Source of the DNA: Candidatus Absconditabacterales bacterium
GTDB lineage: Bacteria; Patescibacteriota; Gracilibacteria; Absconditabacterales; Absconditicoccaceae
Direction of reading: 5' to 3'
NCBI GenBank assembly: GCA_023228925.1
Contig: JALOAF010000023.1
Location: 1-16,300 of the forward strand
Length of the DNA: 16,300 bases
Positions 1-10,448 of the stretch are shown one piece after another. How positions within the stretch are numbered: the stretch's first letter is position 1; every line of letters begins with the position of its first letter. The notes beneath the pieces are model-generated. The model saw only the letters and a program-made list of their open reading frames with translations. It was not told the DNA's origin and searched no databases. A program made the translations under genes and the position numbers.

Positions 1-53
1 CTGTTTTTCTATGATTTTCATGAATTGTTTACACTTTTTCATCTAAATATTGG

Positions 54-92
54 ATAATAATAAAGAGGGATACCCTTTATTATATCTTTTTT
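54..92 (+). terminator. Hairpin terminator of an upstream gene outside the window
   Basis: A-T rich arms (ATAATAAA with AGGG, pairing with CCCT and TTATTAT, two-base bulge) surround a three-base ATA loop and are followed by a run of six T. The T tract lies on the + strand side, so this most likely ends a transcript entering from the left. Nothing else codes in the first 200 bases. Confidence 0.6.
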
Positions 93-143
93 AATGTGTA
101 AACCTAATTGCTGCAATAGTAATATTGATTTTTCATAAATGTA

Positions 144-171
144 TTGACAAATTAAAAAAAAGAGATATAAT
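144..171 (+). promoter_or_regulatory. Sigma-70 type promoter for the SLH protein gene
   Basis: A perfect -35 box TTGACA (144-149) and a perfect -10 box TATAAT (166-171) are separated by 16 bp. Transcription would start near 178, giving a leader of about 40 nt before the ATG at 218. Confidence 0.75.
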
Positions 172-217
172 TGCATCGTCCATTTAAATTATAATCTTTA
201 AATTATAAACAAAACAA

Positions 218-1585
218 ATGGAACAAAACAAAAACAAAAGAAGATTAAAGCAAATGTGTTTCGTTTTAATTTGGGGAATGATTCACATGGTAAATTTAGG
301 TATAACTGTAGAAAGTAATAAAGCTTTCGCAGTAGATGTACCATTTACCACATTTCAAGAAAGCCAAAAAGAAAATTCTATTAAAATCAAGGAATCATTA
401 TCCGATGGTCTTTTTAAGTTTATAGATTTTATAAAAACAAAAGTATCAAAAACTAATTCGGAACTTTCATCAAAATCAAAAATTACAGTCAATAATTCTA
501 TAAAAGATGAACTGATTTCACAAGAATATTTTTCTGATATTTTGTATAGCAAAGACAGTTTTTACATCAATTATCTAGCAAAAGAAAAAATCATTTCTAC
601 AAGCCAAGAAAAATTTAATCCAGACAATTTCATTCGTTTAAACGAGTTATCAAAAATTCTAGTAAATTCATATCGTTATAAAATATGATATAAACTGGAT
701 TGAAATGTTGGATTATCTGATAAAAATTATTTTGACAAACTTATGCCAAAATATTACAATACAGCATATGAAATGTGATTATTAAATTGATTGGAAAATA
801 TAGATGATTATGAGAGATTTGTCTCTTATGATGATTTAGAGCAAATTCTACAAAACTTCAAAAGACAATATCCAGAATTGATAAATCTATATTATTTAGA
901 CCTTGATCAATCAATTATTACTATCAAAAGAGGAGATATTTGTAGAATAATATTCAAAACTTTAATGTTGGATAATGATAAAAATACAGATATAGCTTAT
1001 CAGGATATTTATTATCATACAAATTTTGATGCAATTCAAACTCTAGCATCTTTAGGAATTACAAATACTGAAAATTCTAGATTTTATCCAGACAACAATA
1101 TATCTCGTTGAGATTTTATTGTGATGTTTGTTAAGTCTTATTTAAAAGCAAATAATAAAAATTTAGAATTATCAAATATTAATTTTGATATAGAAGATTT
1201 AGATTACAATTCTAGTTATGCTCCTTATGTGCTTTATGCAAAAGAACACTGACTCATAGATTATCTATTAGAAGTAATTAGATCTAAAAATTATATCAAT
1301 ATTGAAAAAAGGATGACAAAACATGAGGCTTTTTACATAGTTTCAAATATTGCTAATATTAGTTTCGATTACAATATTTTAAAAGCAGATAAAGAGTTTA
1401 TTTCTAGATGAGAATCTGCTCAAATTATGTTAGATGCTTTCAGCTTTTCCTCTAAAACTTGATCATCAAATAATAATTGAGAAAACAACAATATACCAAA
1501 TAGCCAATTAGAAAAATTTGTTACAAATGTTAGATGACTCATAAAATCTCCAAAGTTATCTTGGATTTGGAGCCAAATATCTTAA
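218..1585 (+). CDS. SLH-domain surface protein (455 aa, UGA=Gly)
   Basis: Probable cell-surface protein anchored through S-layer homology domains. Residues 1-38 form a signal peptide: a basic N-region (KNKRR), a hydrophobic core and an AFA cleavage site before V39. SLH-like units of the pattern F-D-I..Y-I..L....I....F-P-D-N..-I-R follow, clearest at about residues 103-155 and 259-310, with weaker units between and after (about 157-250 and 325-430). The standard-code reading breaks at 686-688 and 1109-1111. Reading ten in-frame TGA codons as Gly gives one ORF ending in TAA, and the SLH pattern continues across the breaks, for example I-S-R-G-D-F at 1109. The start is bounded by an in-frame TAA at 206. 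The SLH assignment rests on pattern recognition; the ligand is unknown. Confidence 0.82.
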
Positions 1586-1644
1586 AGTAACTTTTATTTA
1601 TTAGTTTTTTTAATTTCAAAAATTATTCTCAATTTAGATTAACT

Positions 1645-1676
1645 TTGATAATCCCTATTATCAAGGGGGATTTTTT
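1645..1676 (+). terminator. Rho-independent terminator after the SLH gene
   Basis: A perfect 8-bp stem TTGATAAT/ATTATCAA with a CCCT loop is followed by GGGGGA and six T. A competing pairing, AATCCC (1650-1655) with GGGATT (1667-1672), would put a GC-containing stem directly on the T tract. Either fold terminates the + strand transcript. Confidence 0.7.
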
Positions 1677-1756
1677 AATTAAAATTACCTTGTTTTTCAT
1701 AGTTAAATAAATATCTTACACTCAAGTATTGTTTTATTTATATAAAGTTTTTTAAT

Positions 1757-2932
1757 ATGAATAATATGAAAAAATTTTCACTTATTACTTTTGTTCTGTC
1801 TCTCACAATGCTTTTATTTTTAAGTGCTTGTAGTCTCACTTGAAATGTTTCAAGAGGTTCAACAGACTGAACCATGAGTTTACCAAACAATGAAGTTACT
1901 AGTATTGTAAAAGATTTTGCAAAACAATTAAAAATAAAAGAGTCTGATATACAAGCAGAAACTTTCAAATGGTACAATCATGCAAGTCAAAATTATGAAT
2001 GATATGATATAGAGGGATACTCCATTTCTATGACATGAGTCAAAAATGATGATATATTCTCTATCACCAAGTATTTTGATGGATGGATAACTGATCATCT
2101 TGGAAGTGATATTGATGGATGATTAATTTCATATATAAAAGATGATATTGTTTGTTATTTCTCTGCTTTTTATGAACAAGAAATACCTGAAGATTTAATT
2201 ACTCGAGAATGAGATTGGAATGATGAAAAACACAATAAAGCTCGAAAAGCCTTCTACGAGATAGCTACAAATAAAATAACTTTAACTTGCGGGTTTTTAC
2301 CAGAATGAATTGTATTATTTCAAGATTTATATTTTGATGCTATGGGACAAGAACCATTTCGAAATGCATCTATTAGATGAAATCATATTGCACGATTTGA
2401 TACAAACTGAGCAAAGGATTATTATTTAGGTGAATTGCAAGCTGAATGAGATAGTCTGGTCTTTGACTGATGAAATGAGCTAAAATGAACAATCAAAAAG
2501 GCTAGCTGTGTAGATGATGCTATTTGAGAACAACATGATTATCAAGTTATATTTACAATTGAATGAGATGTAAAATTTCAATGATGTGCAGATAAAGTAA
2601 ATTTAGACTTTGATTTAAAGATATGAGAAGAATGAACTTTGCTTGGTCTTGCCAAAAAAGTAAATTATAAATACCAATGAAGTCATAATATAAAAGATAT
2701 GACTTATATGGTTTTGGATATAGTAAACAATTATTTTTATCTTAATATTCTTATCCAATCAAAGGATTGAGATTTTGAGTCATATAGACTCGTATTAGAA
2801 AAAGCAGAATCAGGTCGAAATGTGATATATGAATGAGGTGATGAAGTTGATCATGAAACTTGCGAAGAATTAAATCAATATGATAGTAATTTAATGGAAA
2901 TGTTTTTCTTTTTTCATTGTCCCAGAGGATAG
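1757..2932 (+). CDS. Exported lipoprotein of unknown function (391 aa)
   Basis: Lipoprotein with a type II signal: Lys5-Lys6, a hydrophobic stretch and lipobox L22-S-A-C25. The lipidated Cys25 is followed by a Gly/Ser/Thr-rich linker. The mature part is acidic. A stretch near residues 195-215 (A-M-G-Q-E-P-F-R-N-A-S-I-R-G-N) and a later F-Q-G-C-A-D resemble the 'GNEPfW...' and 'GCg' signatures of COG3650/META-like lipoproteins, but that link is weak. About twenty TGA codons are read as Gly, including a TGA TGA doublet near 2470. The stop is TAG. A second ATG at 1766 (M4) also leaves an intact lipobox. The gene lies between the SLH gene terminator and a divergent small gene. Function unknown; envelope location is well supported. 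Confidence 0.8.
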
Positions 2933-3013
2933 TTGCAATTTCAAATAATTTTTCAAAAAAGAAAAAGAGCTTTATATTTTAAAGTGTAGTTTTTAATTAT
3001 AAAAACTTTAACA

Positions 3014-3148
3014 TTAAAATGCTTCCAAGGTTTTCTTAATAGTTTTTTCAATTTTTGTTTGATTTATAACAAGCATATTGCCGCCAATAGGAATAGCATG
3101 TTTTCTAATTGCTTCTAATATTTCCTTGTGTTTAACCATTGTTTCCAT
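3014..3148 (-). CDS. Small protein with strong Shine-Dalgarno site (44 aa, unknown)
   Basis: An unrecognised 44-residue basic protein, starting METMVKHKEILEAIRKH. Positions 5-18 have helix-like spacing of hydrophobic and charged residues, then P-I-G-G-N and a lysine-rich tail follow. The start is supported by AAGGAG six bases upstream and an in-frame TAA further upstream; the stop is TAA. Its codon use differs from its neighbours: the two glycines are GGC GGC and it has no TGA. It is antisense to nothing and fills most of the gap between two + strand surface genes. It could be a small antitoxin or regulator, but no family was recognised. Confidence 0.55.
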   Translation of the reverse strand: METMVKHKEILEAIRKHAIPIGGNMLVINQTKIEKTIKKTLEAF

Positions 3149-3154
3149 AAATAA

Positions 3155-3160
3155 CTCCTT
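3155..3160 (-). promoter_or_regulatory. Shine-Dalgarno site AAGGAG
   Basis: Minus-strand AAGGAG lies six bases before the ATG at 3148. It is the only clear anti-SD match at good spacing before a start in this window; other genes have A/T-rich leaders. It is the main argument that the 44-codon ORF is translated. Confidence 0.6.
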
Positions 3161-3202
3161 TTTTTAATTTTTTACCAATTGATGCTTTTCTAGGAACAAA
3201 TA

Positions 3203-3235
3203 TAATAGTGTTTTAATTTTTTCAAAACACTATTA
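3203..3235. repeat. 12-bp perfect inverted repeat between divergent genes
   Basis: The arms TAATAGTGTTTT and AAAACACTATTA are perfectly complementary, with a 9-base loop AATTTTTTC. The element lies about 55 bp upstream of the minus-strand small gene and about 50 bp before the -35 box of the plus-strand surface gene. It could be an operator shared by the two divergent genes or an RNA hairpin. It has no T tract on either side that would make it an ordinary terminator. Confidence 0.6.
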
Positions 3236-3284
3236 AATGTTTTTTACAAAAGTCAAATTCCTTACAACAAAAATACTCAAAAAT

Positions 3285-3313
3285 TTGACAAAAAAAAGTT
3301 TTTTGATTATACT
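3285..3313 (+). promoter_or_regulatory. Sigma-70 type promoter for the acidic surface protein gene
   Basis: A perfect -35 TTGACA (3285-3290) and a -10 TATACT (3308-3313) are 17 bp apart. The predicted transcript start near 3320 lies downstream of the first in-frame ATG (3237), so translation must begin at 3345. Confidence 0.72.
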
Positions 3314-3344
3314 TGTAATATATTTATTATCTTACAAAAAGAAA

Positions 3345-5114
3345 ATGTCAAAAATTACTCATCATCTCAATTTAAATTCCAATAGCATTGGAGCTCATTT
3401 CAAAAAGCATCATAAAAAGTATATCTTTGGCTTGATATCTGGAGCACTATTATACAAAGCTATGTCTTTAATATTAGCTAGTGTATTTTTAAATAATTTT
3501 AATATACAGCAATCTTTTGCAGACAATACAGAAATGCCCGATAACCCAGAAATAGAGTATACTGAAGAAAATAATTGAGAAGAAAACTCAGTAGAAGAGT
3601 GAGAGTATTTTGATTCAGAGGAAGAAATGGATGAGTGAGAAAATCCTAATTTAGAAGACGAAATAGAAGAAATAAATGATATTGATCCAGAAGAAGAAAT
3701 AAACAATATCCATGAAAGTTCTGTTTGTGGTTTGTGAGATATAGGATTATTGTCTCCATTATCTTGAGATATTTTAAAATGAGAAATTGAAATTTCTTGG
3801 ACTTATAAGAAAAATATTTGTGAAGAGATTCCACTTGTTGTAAAACTTCGAGATGCAAATACTCAGTATGTGAAAATTTGAGAATTAGAGGCTTGAGAAA
3901 ATTCTTTGATCTTCGATAGCTCTTTACTATATTCATGATTTTATAATATTACAGGTTTAAATTCAACTGGCGAAGAAATTTTGCTTCATGCTTGAAGATA
4001 TCCATGATTAAATACAAAATATTTTTCATGACATAAAATAGTAATATATTCTCAAGATATGGATGTGTTGTATGAATGAGATCATTTTACCATAGACAAT
4101 GAAAGTCCATTTTTATCAGAAGTTATATTGACGACAGAATGACAGACCTGAAACTATATCTGATTAGGTAAAAAAGTATCAGTATCTTTCAGTGCTAATG
4201 AAGAATTATCATGAGTTGTTGTTAATATATTATGAGTAGATGCAGATTTAGAAGAAAAAGAAGATAATAATTACGAGTACATCAGTTATTTATCAGAACA
4301 ACACACTTCTTGAAATATCATTTATAATGTTGAGTTTGAAGATTTAGCTGGTAATACTGGATATTACGAATGATATTCAGATATTATTTTCAAGAAAAAA
4401 GAACCACTTGTAAGAGATCTTGTTTTTTCTTTGTCTTGAGAAGATTTACAATTAGATTTGGATGTTGATGAAGAAAGTAACTTAGAGTTTATTTATGTTT
4501 TATCTGGTAATACAACATGATATACAATAAATTCTTCATATTGAACCTCTCATACAATATTATTAGAAGATATAAATGTTTGAGATTATTACAATTATTC
4601 AATTGCCATTAGAAATTTAGCTAATAATATATGATATATTTGATGATATTTCCAAATTACATGAGAGGATGTTTCATATGATTTTCAAAACATTAATTGA
4701 TCAGATATGCTGGTTGGTATATGATTTGAGCCTAAAATTATAAATACAGACTCTATCTTAAATGGATTATTGATGGAAATAGACAAATTTAATTCTTGTA
4801 AAGAGTGAATATCAAGATTTAATACTTTAAATATTCCAGTTTGATTGTATCATGCTAAAGTGGAAATGCCAGAATTAGAAAAATCTTATGTAAGAAAATT
4901 AGTTAGCGCTTTCTCTATAGTACTTTTTGAGAGAGTAGAAAGTGCTGGATTAAATAAGGATCTTATAGATAAAATTACATCAGAATTCAACGACTTCCTT
5001 GTAATATTAAAATTAGTACAAGATGATGATAATCAATGTGAACAAAGCTTATCCAACTATTATATGTCAAGATTTAGAAATAATTTAATAAAATATAATT
5101 TAGCAGAAGAATAG
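3345..5114 (+). CDS. Exported surface protein with acidic linker and Ig-like repeats (589 aa)
   Basis: Large extracytoplasmic protein of unknown ligand. A His/Lys-rich N-region (H6-H7, K20-K25) precedes a hydrophobic segment at about residues 26-49 and a possible S-F-A cleavage site at 57-59. Residues 61-124 are a strongly acidic Glu/Asp linker. After this come beta-rich, Ig/fibronectin-like units with phrases such as S-P-L-S-G-D-I-L and D-L-A-G-N-T-G-Y, then a more helical, cysteine-containing C-terminus from about residue 465. Many TGA codons are read as Gly. The start at 3345 is chosen over the in-frame ATG at 3237 because a consensus promoter lies between them. It ends at TAG, convergent with tsaE. 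Role is probably adhesion or envelope structure; this is inferred only. Confidence 0.78.
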
Positions 5115-5151
5115 TTTGTTATATTTAGAAAATTAATAAAGTTTATCAAAC

Positions 5152-5176
5152 AATTTTAATATAAAATTCTTTTTTT
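5152..5176 (+). terminator. A/T-only terminator hairpin between convergent genes
   Basis: A 7-bp stem AATTTTA/TAAAATT with a three-base loop is followed by C and seven T. It suits termination of the surface protein transcript, and its T tract reaches into the last codon of the convergent tsaE. The stem has no G-C pair, so it would be weak. Confidence 0.45.
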
Positions 5177-5573
5177 AGATGTTTTTAATATTTACTATTC
5201 TCTTGTCTCCTTTTTTTTCAATTTTTACTATTAGATATTCATAAATATCCAATATTTCTATAAACTTTGGTCGTTCTATTGTAATATAATCATATTGAGA
5301 AATTTGATCATTTATTCATTTTTCCCAAACTTCATTTTCATTTTCTAATCTATACATATCTATGTGCAATAACTTATCATCATATGAATTCAAATAAGTA
5401 TAAGTAGGGCTTTGAACAATATCTTCATTTATCCCCAATCATGTAGCAAATCCTTTTGTAAATAAAGTTTTTCAGGCTCATAAATCTCAGTATAATAAAA
5501 TTATTTTGTGATTTTTTGCTATTGTTTTTCATAATTCAAACATCTCTTTTGGAGAACTTATAATCAATTCCAT
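5175..5573 (-). CDS. tsaE: TsaE, tRNA threonylcarbamoyladenosine ATPase subunit (132 aa)
   Basis: ATPase partner of TsaD/TsaB in making the t6A37 modification of ANN-decoding tRNAs; cytoplasmic. The Walker A motif GDLGAGKT is at residues 29-36, followed by the family's F-T-K-G-F-A, the S-P-T-Y-T-Y motif at 55-60 and H-I-D-M-Y-R-L at 70-76. All three P-loop glycines are TGA codons, so no standard-code ORF exists here, and this is one of the best proofs of UGA=Gly. The length is near the family's usual 130-160, slightly short at the C-terminus. Start is ATG and stop is TAA. It is convergent with the surface gene and divergent from the exonuclease gene. Confidence 0.92.
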
Positions 5574-5645
5574 TTTATTTTTTCAAAATTAAAAGACAGC
5601 TTAGGACTTATGATCATTAATTATAACTTATAAAGCCATTATTTT

Positions 5646-5673
5646 ATTATAAGTTTTCTTGCTTTTAATTCAA
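5646..5673 (-). promoter_or_regulatory. Probable tsaE promoter with overlapping inverted repeat
   Basis: On the minus strand, TTGAAT (5668-5673) and TATAAT (5646-5651) are 16 bp apart, giving a leader of about 65 nt before tsaE. A perfect 9-bp inverted repeat, AACTTATAA (5625-5633) and TTATAAGTT (5647-5655), overlaps the -10 box and could be an operator. The rest of 5574-5816 holds no ORF; I could not pick a convincing + strand promoter for the exonuclease gene in it. Confidence 0.55.
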
Positions 5674-5816
5674 TAAAACATAGATTTGACTTGAGCAAGC
5701 CAATAAGCTTGTAAACTTAATACAGCTTATCAGGTCTATTTAGCACAAGTGTATTTGTTAAGTTAGTAATTTTGTAAATTTATAACTTGTAAATTTTAAA
5801 TACAAATATTTGTTTT

Positions 5817-6707
5817 ATGAAAAAATTATATTTAATAGATTGATCATGATATTTATACAGAGCATATTATGCTTTCCCTGAAATGCCAGACAAAGATGGT
5901 CATAATACAAATGTAGTATATTGATTTTTTCGTATGATTTTAAAATTATTCCACGACAAACCAGATTATTTTGTAATAGCTCGAGATGCTCCTACAAAAA
6001 CTCACAGACATGAAGTTTATCCAGAATACAAAGCTAATAGAGTAAAAGCACCAGATGATTTTAAAGCTCAAATTCCTATTGTTCAAGATTTAGTAAGAAA
6101 ATTAAACATAGCAAATTTAGTTGTCCCTGGATATGAAGCCGACGATATTATTGCCTCAATAGTAAAAAAACAAAAACAAGACCCTAAAATACTTTGCAAT
6201 ATTTTTTCTGCAGACAAGGATTTAAAACAATTATTAGATGATAATGTTATCTTTACAGATCCAAGTAAATGAACAGTATATAACACAAAAGATTTTGTTC
6301 AAGAATTTCTGTTTCAACCAGAAAATATTTTAGATTATTTAGCTTTGGTAGGAGATAGTGCAGATAATATTAAGTGAGTTCCTGGGATATGACCAAAATG
6401 AGCAAGCACTTTGATACAAAAATATCAAAATATAGAAAACATATATGAGCAAATAGAAGAGATAAGTGGATGAATCAAAGAAAAACTACTTGAATGAAAA
6501 GAAGAAGCCTTTAAATCAAAAGATTTAATATCTTTGCTTAATGTTCCAGAAATAGATTTTGTAAACATAGAAGACTATAAATTTGATATAGATTTTAACA
6601 AATATCAGGATATTTTAATAAAAGAACAAAATTTTGTTTCTATGGAAAAAGCTCTTAATGAATTAAAAAATAAATTTCAAATGCCACAGCAAAGTACTCT
6701 TTTTTAG
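5817..6707 (+). CDS. Free-standing 5'-3' exonuclease (FEN domain of DNA polymerase I), 296 aa
   Basis: Structure-specific 5' nuclease of the PolA N-terminal/FEN family, likely acting on Okazaki-fragment flaps and repair intermediates. Visible features are the N-terminal metal-binding I-D-G-S-G-Y-L-Y-R-A-Y-Y (Asp8), D-A-P-T-K-T-H-R-H with the Y-P-E-Y-K-A-N-R arch region, G-Y-E-A-D-D near residue 110, S-A-D-K-D-L-K-Q-L and the helix-hairpin-helix V-G-D-S-A-D-N-I-K-G-V-P-G-I-G-P-K-G. Several of these glycines are TGA. The protein ends after the exonuclease domain with no polymerase part. Its last six residues, QQSTLF, match the beta-clamp-binding pattern QxxLF. Start ATG, stop TAG. Confidence 0.93.
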
Positions 6708-6720
6708 ATTGAAAAATTTC

Positions 6721-6766
6721 TCAAATTTATCAAGTTACTAATTAACATTCAAGCTTATAAATTTGA
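6721..6766. terminator. Hairpin between convergent genes
   Basis: Ten-base arms TCAAATTTAT (6721-6730) and ATAAATTTGA (6757-6766) are perfectly complementary. An inner AAG/CTT pairing extends the stem past a one-base bulge. It sits exactly between the convergent exonuclease and glycosyltransferase genes, so it may end both transcripts, though neither side has a strong T tract. Confidence 0.45.
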
Positions 6767-6769
6767 TTA

Positions 6770-9700
6770 TTACCTCAACTCCACCACAATCAGTTGACTA
6801 CCTCCAGCTAAACTATTCATCATAATATTATTGATCATTTCTTGATATTGTTGAATATTATTTTGTTTTAATACAGAGTAAAGATTTATATATTGTATCA
6901 AAACAAACCTTTCATCTTGAGTCAGACTTGCGACCATAGCTGATACATTTTCTGGATTTGATAAAAATACATTCATAGTATTTATGATTTTTGCTTCATC
7001 TATTGTTTTCCCATATACATCAGCGATATCAGATATTGCTTGTCCATTTGATACTCTAGCATTAAAAATTTGTGCTATTGTATTTACTAAGTCATTAGAA
7101 TTTTCCAAGAATCTTGCAGCCGCCAATTGTGCTCTGATGTAAGTTAATTCATTTTTTGATTTTTCTCATAAAAAAGAACTTAATTCTTCATCATTTAGCT
7201 CAAAACCATATTTTGCTCATAAATTGTTGGAATAAAATAATTTTCCATATCATTGATCTATTAGTTGAGCTAACATCAATATGGAACCTTTTTCTAAAAC
7301 TTTTCCATTTATAGGGTCAGTTTTTGCAAAAAATCTATGAAATAAAGATTCATTACCTTCTCACATAACTACAGTTGCTATATTTGGATCTATTACCAAA
7401 TATTTTATATTTTCAGATCTAATTCTTTGATACATTTTACAAACATTTTCATCTGATCATTGTTCCCAAAACCAAGACAATCCACCATCAAATTTTATAT
7501 TTTTTTGATTATCCAAAAAGTACTGTAGATATGTACCAGCGATTAAAACTCCATCATTATCGTTTCTATTTTTTGTATGTTCTATAAATTTGTTGTAATG
7601 AGGGAATTGCAGATCAAATACATCTTTTTGTGAGTATCATATTTTCACATTTTCCTCTATCCTTAAATCATCAGCTACTTCTGTGACTTTACCAACACTT
7701 TGTTTAAACCATAAAAATGGTCCACTTGCTCATTGGCTAGATATTCTGATTAAATTAAAGAACATTTGAACTATCATCCAAAGCCCTAAAATTCCGAGAG
7801 TTAGCACAAGTAATAATTTGTGATTTTCATCATTTTCTTTGTTTATTAAGTCCTGTATAAACATACTAACAACTAATATTGTTCGCATTATAAGACCAAT
7901 TCCATACCAAAGAATTGCTCATCCAATTACTCGCCAAATAGCCCATCCAATAACGGTTGCAAAACTTAAGGCAAATAGTTTTTGATTTCTTCTGATAATA
8001 GAATAGATTAGTCCAAATACTGTAAATATAAACACAAACATCCATATAAATCCAATATCTGTATAGTAACTACTTAAATTTTGCAATGATCGATTGAATG
8101 TTATATTTCAAGGAATTATATATCTGTATGGAACAGATATTTTTCATTTTTGTGTATAAACACTATGATTTTCGTAATATTGTTTTAAATTTACTATATT
8201 TGTTCTCAAAGAACCTGAGTTTTCTTGATATTCTTCCAAGGTTTTTGTTATTAAGTTTTCTGCTTGTGATCAAACTTTTATTTTTCCAGACTTCAAAAAT
8301 TCCTCCAGTTTTTCTAAATTACCAGCATTTATATAATCTTTATTTTTACACAAAAATCTAGCAGAGGAGTTTGCTCCATAACAAGTATTGTTTTTTGGAT
8401 AAATGAGTCTTAGTAGACCGTAAGATAATGCTCTTTTATCAGTAAATTCTTTCCAGCCATATCACACATACCTACCGACATCTTCATTACCAACCACAGC
8501 TTCTTTTTTTCACTTTTCCAACTCTTCTTTTGTAAACTCTGTATTTAAGCATTGTTCAAAAGATAGCTCTCTATTGCTACTACTTATATCGCTTAGAAAT
8601 TCACGATATTCACGATCTATTTCGTTTTGTGATTCTAAATCCTCAAAATTATTTGTCACCAACAATATTTTATTTTCTAATTCAAACTTTTTGTTTTCTA
8701 GCTTATCATTGTTCACCAAAAATAGGCCTTCAACAAAGTTTTTTATTCAAATATCTTTTGCTACCACTTGTTTGTACAGTACTCGAGGTCATTTAAATAC
8801 AAGCAAACTCGCTACCAAAGATATTCACCAAACAACTATATAAGAAAATAATTTTTTCTTTGAAAATAATTCTTGTTTCTTATTTTTTATAAATAATTGA
8901 ATTAATCATATTATAGTGATGATAGCTCAAATAATAACTACCCACTTTCACATACTAGATCACATAAAATCGACAGCATTTCCTGGTTGGAGTATTCACA
9001 TCATACCTAGAGCTATTGTTCAAATTCCAAATCCAATTAGTGAATTTATCCATAACACTAACAACAAAACTCCAAAAACAACAATATCTATAAATGCGGT
9101 AGGTTTTGCCATACTTGCTAAAGCAAAAAAGAATCAAGACATTATAAGATATTTCAAAGATTCTATATCAAATAGTTTTTTACTTTTGTGTTCTGATATA
9201 TAACGAATAAACACAAATCCAGAAAGTATTGCTAGTATTCTTAATGCCATTACTCAAAGGTCTGTTTTGTTGTCCACAAAAACCAAGAAGGCTCACATAC
9301 CACTAGTTAGCCAGAGCAATAGTGTCATCCAGCCCGTCCCCAAAGACAAAGATTTGCTCAATTGTGAAAGTTTTAGTTTTTCTCCAAAATATTCTATTGC
9401 TTCATTTATCAATGCTAAACCAAAAAACAAAACTAAAGGTCATGATAAAAAATTCATGCTAACAGCTATAGTATCTGGAGATAACCAAGATCAAGAAAAC
9501 ACTTTACCAATACTAAACCAAAAAGCTATAAATGAGTGTCGTAAAAATGGTATTGTGCCAGCTGTTCATACATTTCATCGAATAATTCCAAAGTTTTCTG
9601 CTATTACTTTTGGTACATATAAGTATTCATGGTTTGCATCCCAAGCAGTAGAGTAAGGTATAAATGATAATTGGAATCCGTAAAAATAATATATAATAGA

Positions 9701-10372
9701 AAAAATTACTAGAATTAACATAATCCATTGCCATCGATTTTTTTTCAAATTTTCTAATTTAAATCCAGATAATAAGTTGCTAATAATATTTTTATCTTCT
9801 TTCAACTCATTTTTCATAAGCCAAATCATTCAAGCCAATCCCAAAAATATGATTCGAATTACTATTGGATGAAATAATCCAAATCCCATCAGTGTTTGAC
9901 TAAGTAATAATATAATACCCAATCATAATCCAAAATTTAAAAACAATTCTTGAATTCTATTTTCTTTAAATTTTGTTATTTTTTTTGATAAAAATTTTCC
10001 CAAAGCCAATGTTCATACTACAAAATATGCTCATAAAATAAATAATAATAAATTATTTATAATAAAAATTACAAATCCAGATCATATTAGACCATCTTTA
10101 ATTCACATGTGTAGCAAGCTAAATATCAACAGTCCAGAAATTAAGTAAATTATGAATTTTTTTAACGAAAATTTTTTGTTGATTATCAAATATAAAACTG
10201 GAACTCATGTAGCAACAATTGCAGAAATAACTGTTTTCCAATTTTCCCAAGAAGCAAACATACTGTTGTAGTAAGTATGATTTGCAATAAATTCTGAGTA
10301 AATTTCTACTCAAAATACCACTAAAACAACTAGCATAATAACTAAAAAGATTTTCTGACTTAAGCTTTTCAT
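6770..10372 (-). CDS. Very large polytopic membrane glycosyltransferase-like protein (GT-C type, 1200 aa)
   Basis: Integral membrane protein, probably a lipid-linked sugar transferase of the GT-C superfamily. About ten or more hydrophobic segments fill residues 1-500. The first long extracytoplasmic loop carries A-W-D-A-N-H-E-Y at 243-250, the acidic position where GT-C enzymes hold their catalytic Asp. A-S-M-A-K-P-T-A-F follows near residue 438, as in related RgtA/PMT-like proteins. A hydrophilic region (about 530-760), two or three more membrane segments (about 770-880) and a soluble tail of about 320 residues follow; the tail is Gln/Asn-rich at its end. About 45 TGA codons are read as Gly with no TAA or TAG in frame. 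An in-frame ATG at 10399 would add nine residues. Acceptor and sugar are unknown; GT-C membership is inferred from topology and motif. Confidence 0.8.
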
Positions 10373-10448
10373 AAAATTTTTTTTAAATACTAAAACCATA
10401 ACAAAGAAACTTTTACAAATATTCTATATTAATTCAATACAAACTACA

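Noticed and set aside
3237..3344. Upstream ATG (3237) as start of the acidic surface protein
   Set aside because: A consensus promoter at 3285-3313 begins transcription downstream of it, and the proper signal segment follows the ATG at 3345.
3410..3936. Minus-strand ORFs, one serine-rich
   Set aside because: The Ser-rich ORF is the antisense of the Glu/Asp linker (GAA/GAA read backwards), and both overlap a better supported plus-strand gene.
8098..9656. Several plus-strand ORFs of 87-129 codons
   Set aside because: They lie inside the continuous minus-strand GT-C gene, which has membrane segments and motifs; the ORFs are its antisense shadows.
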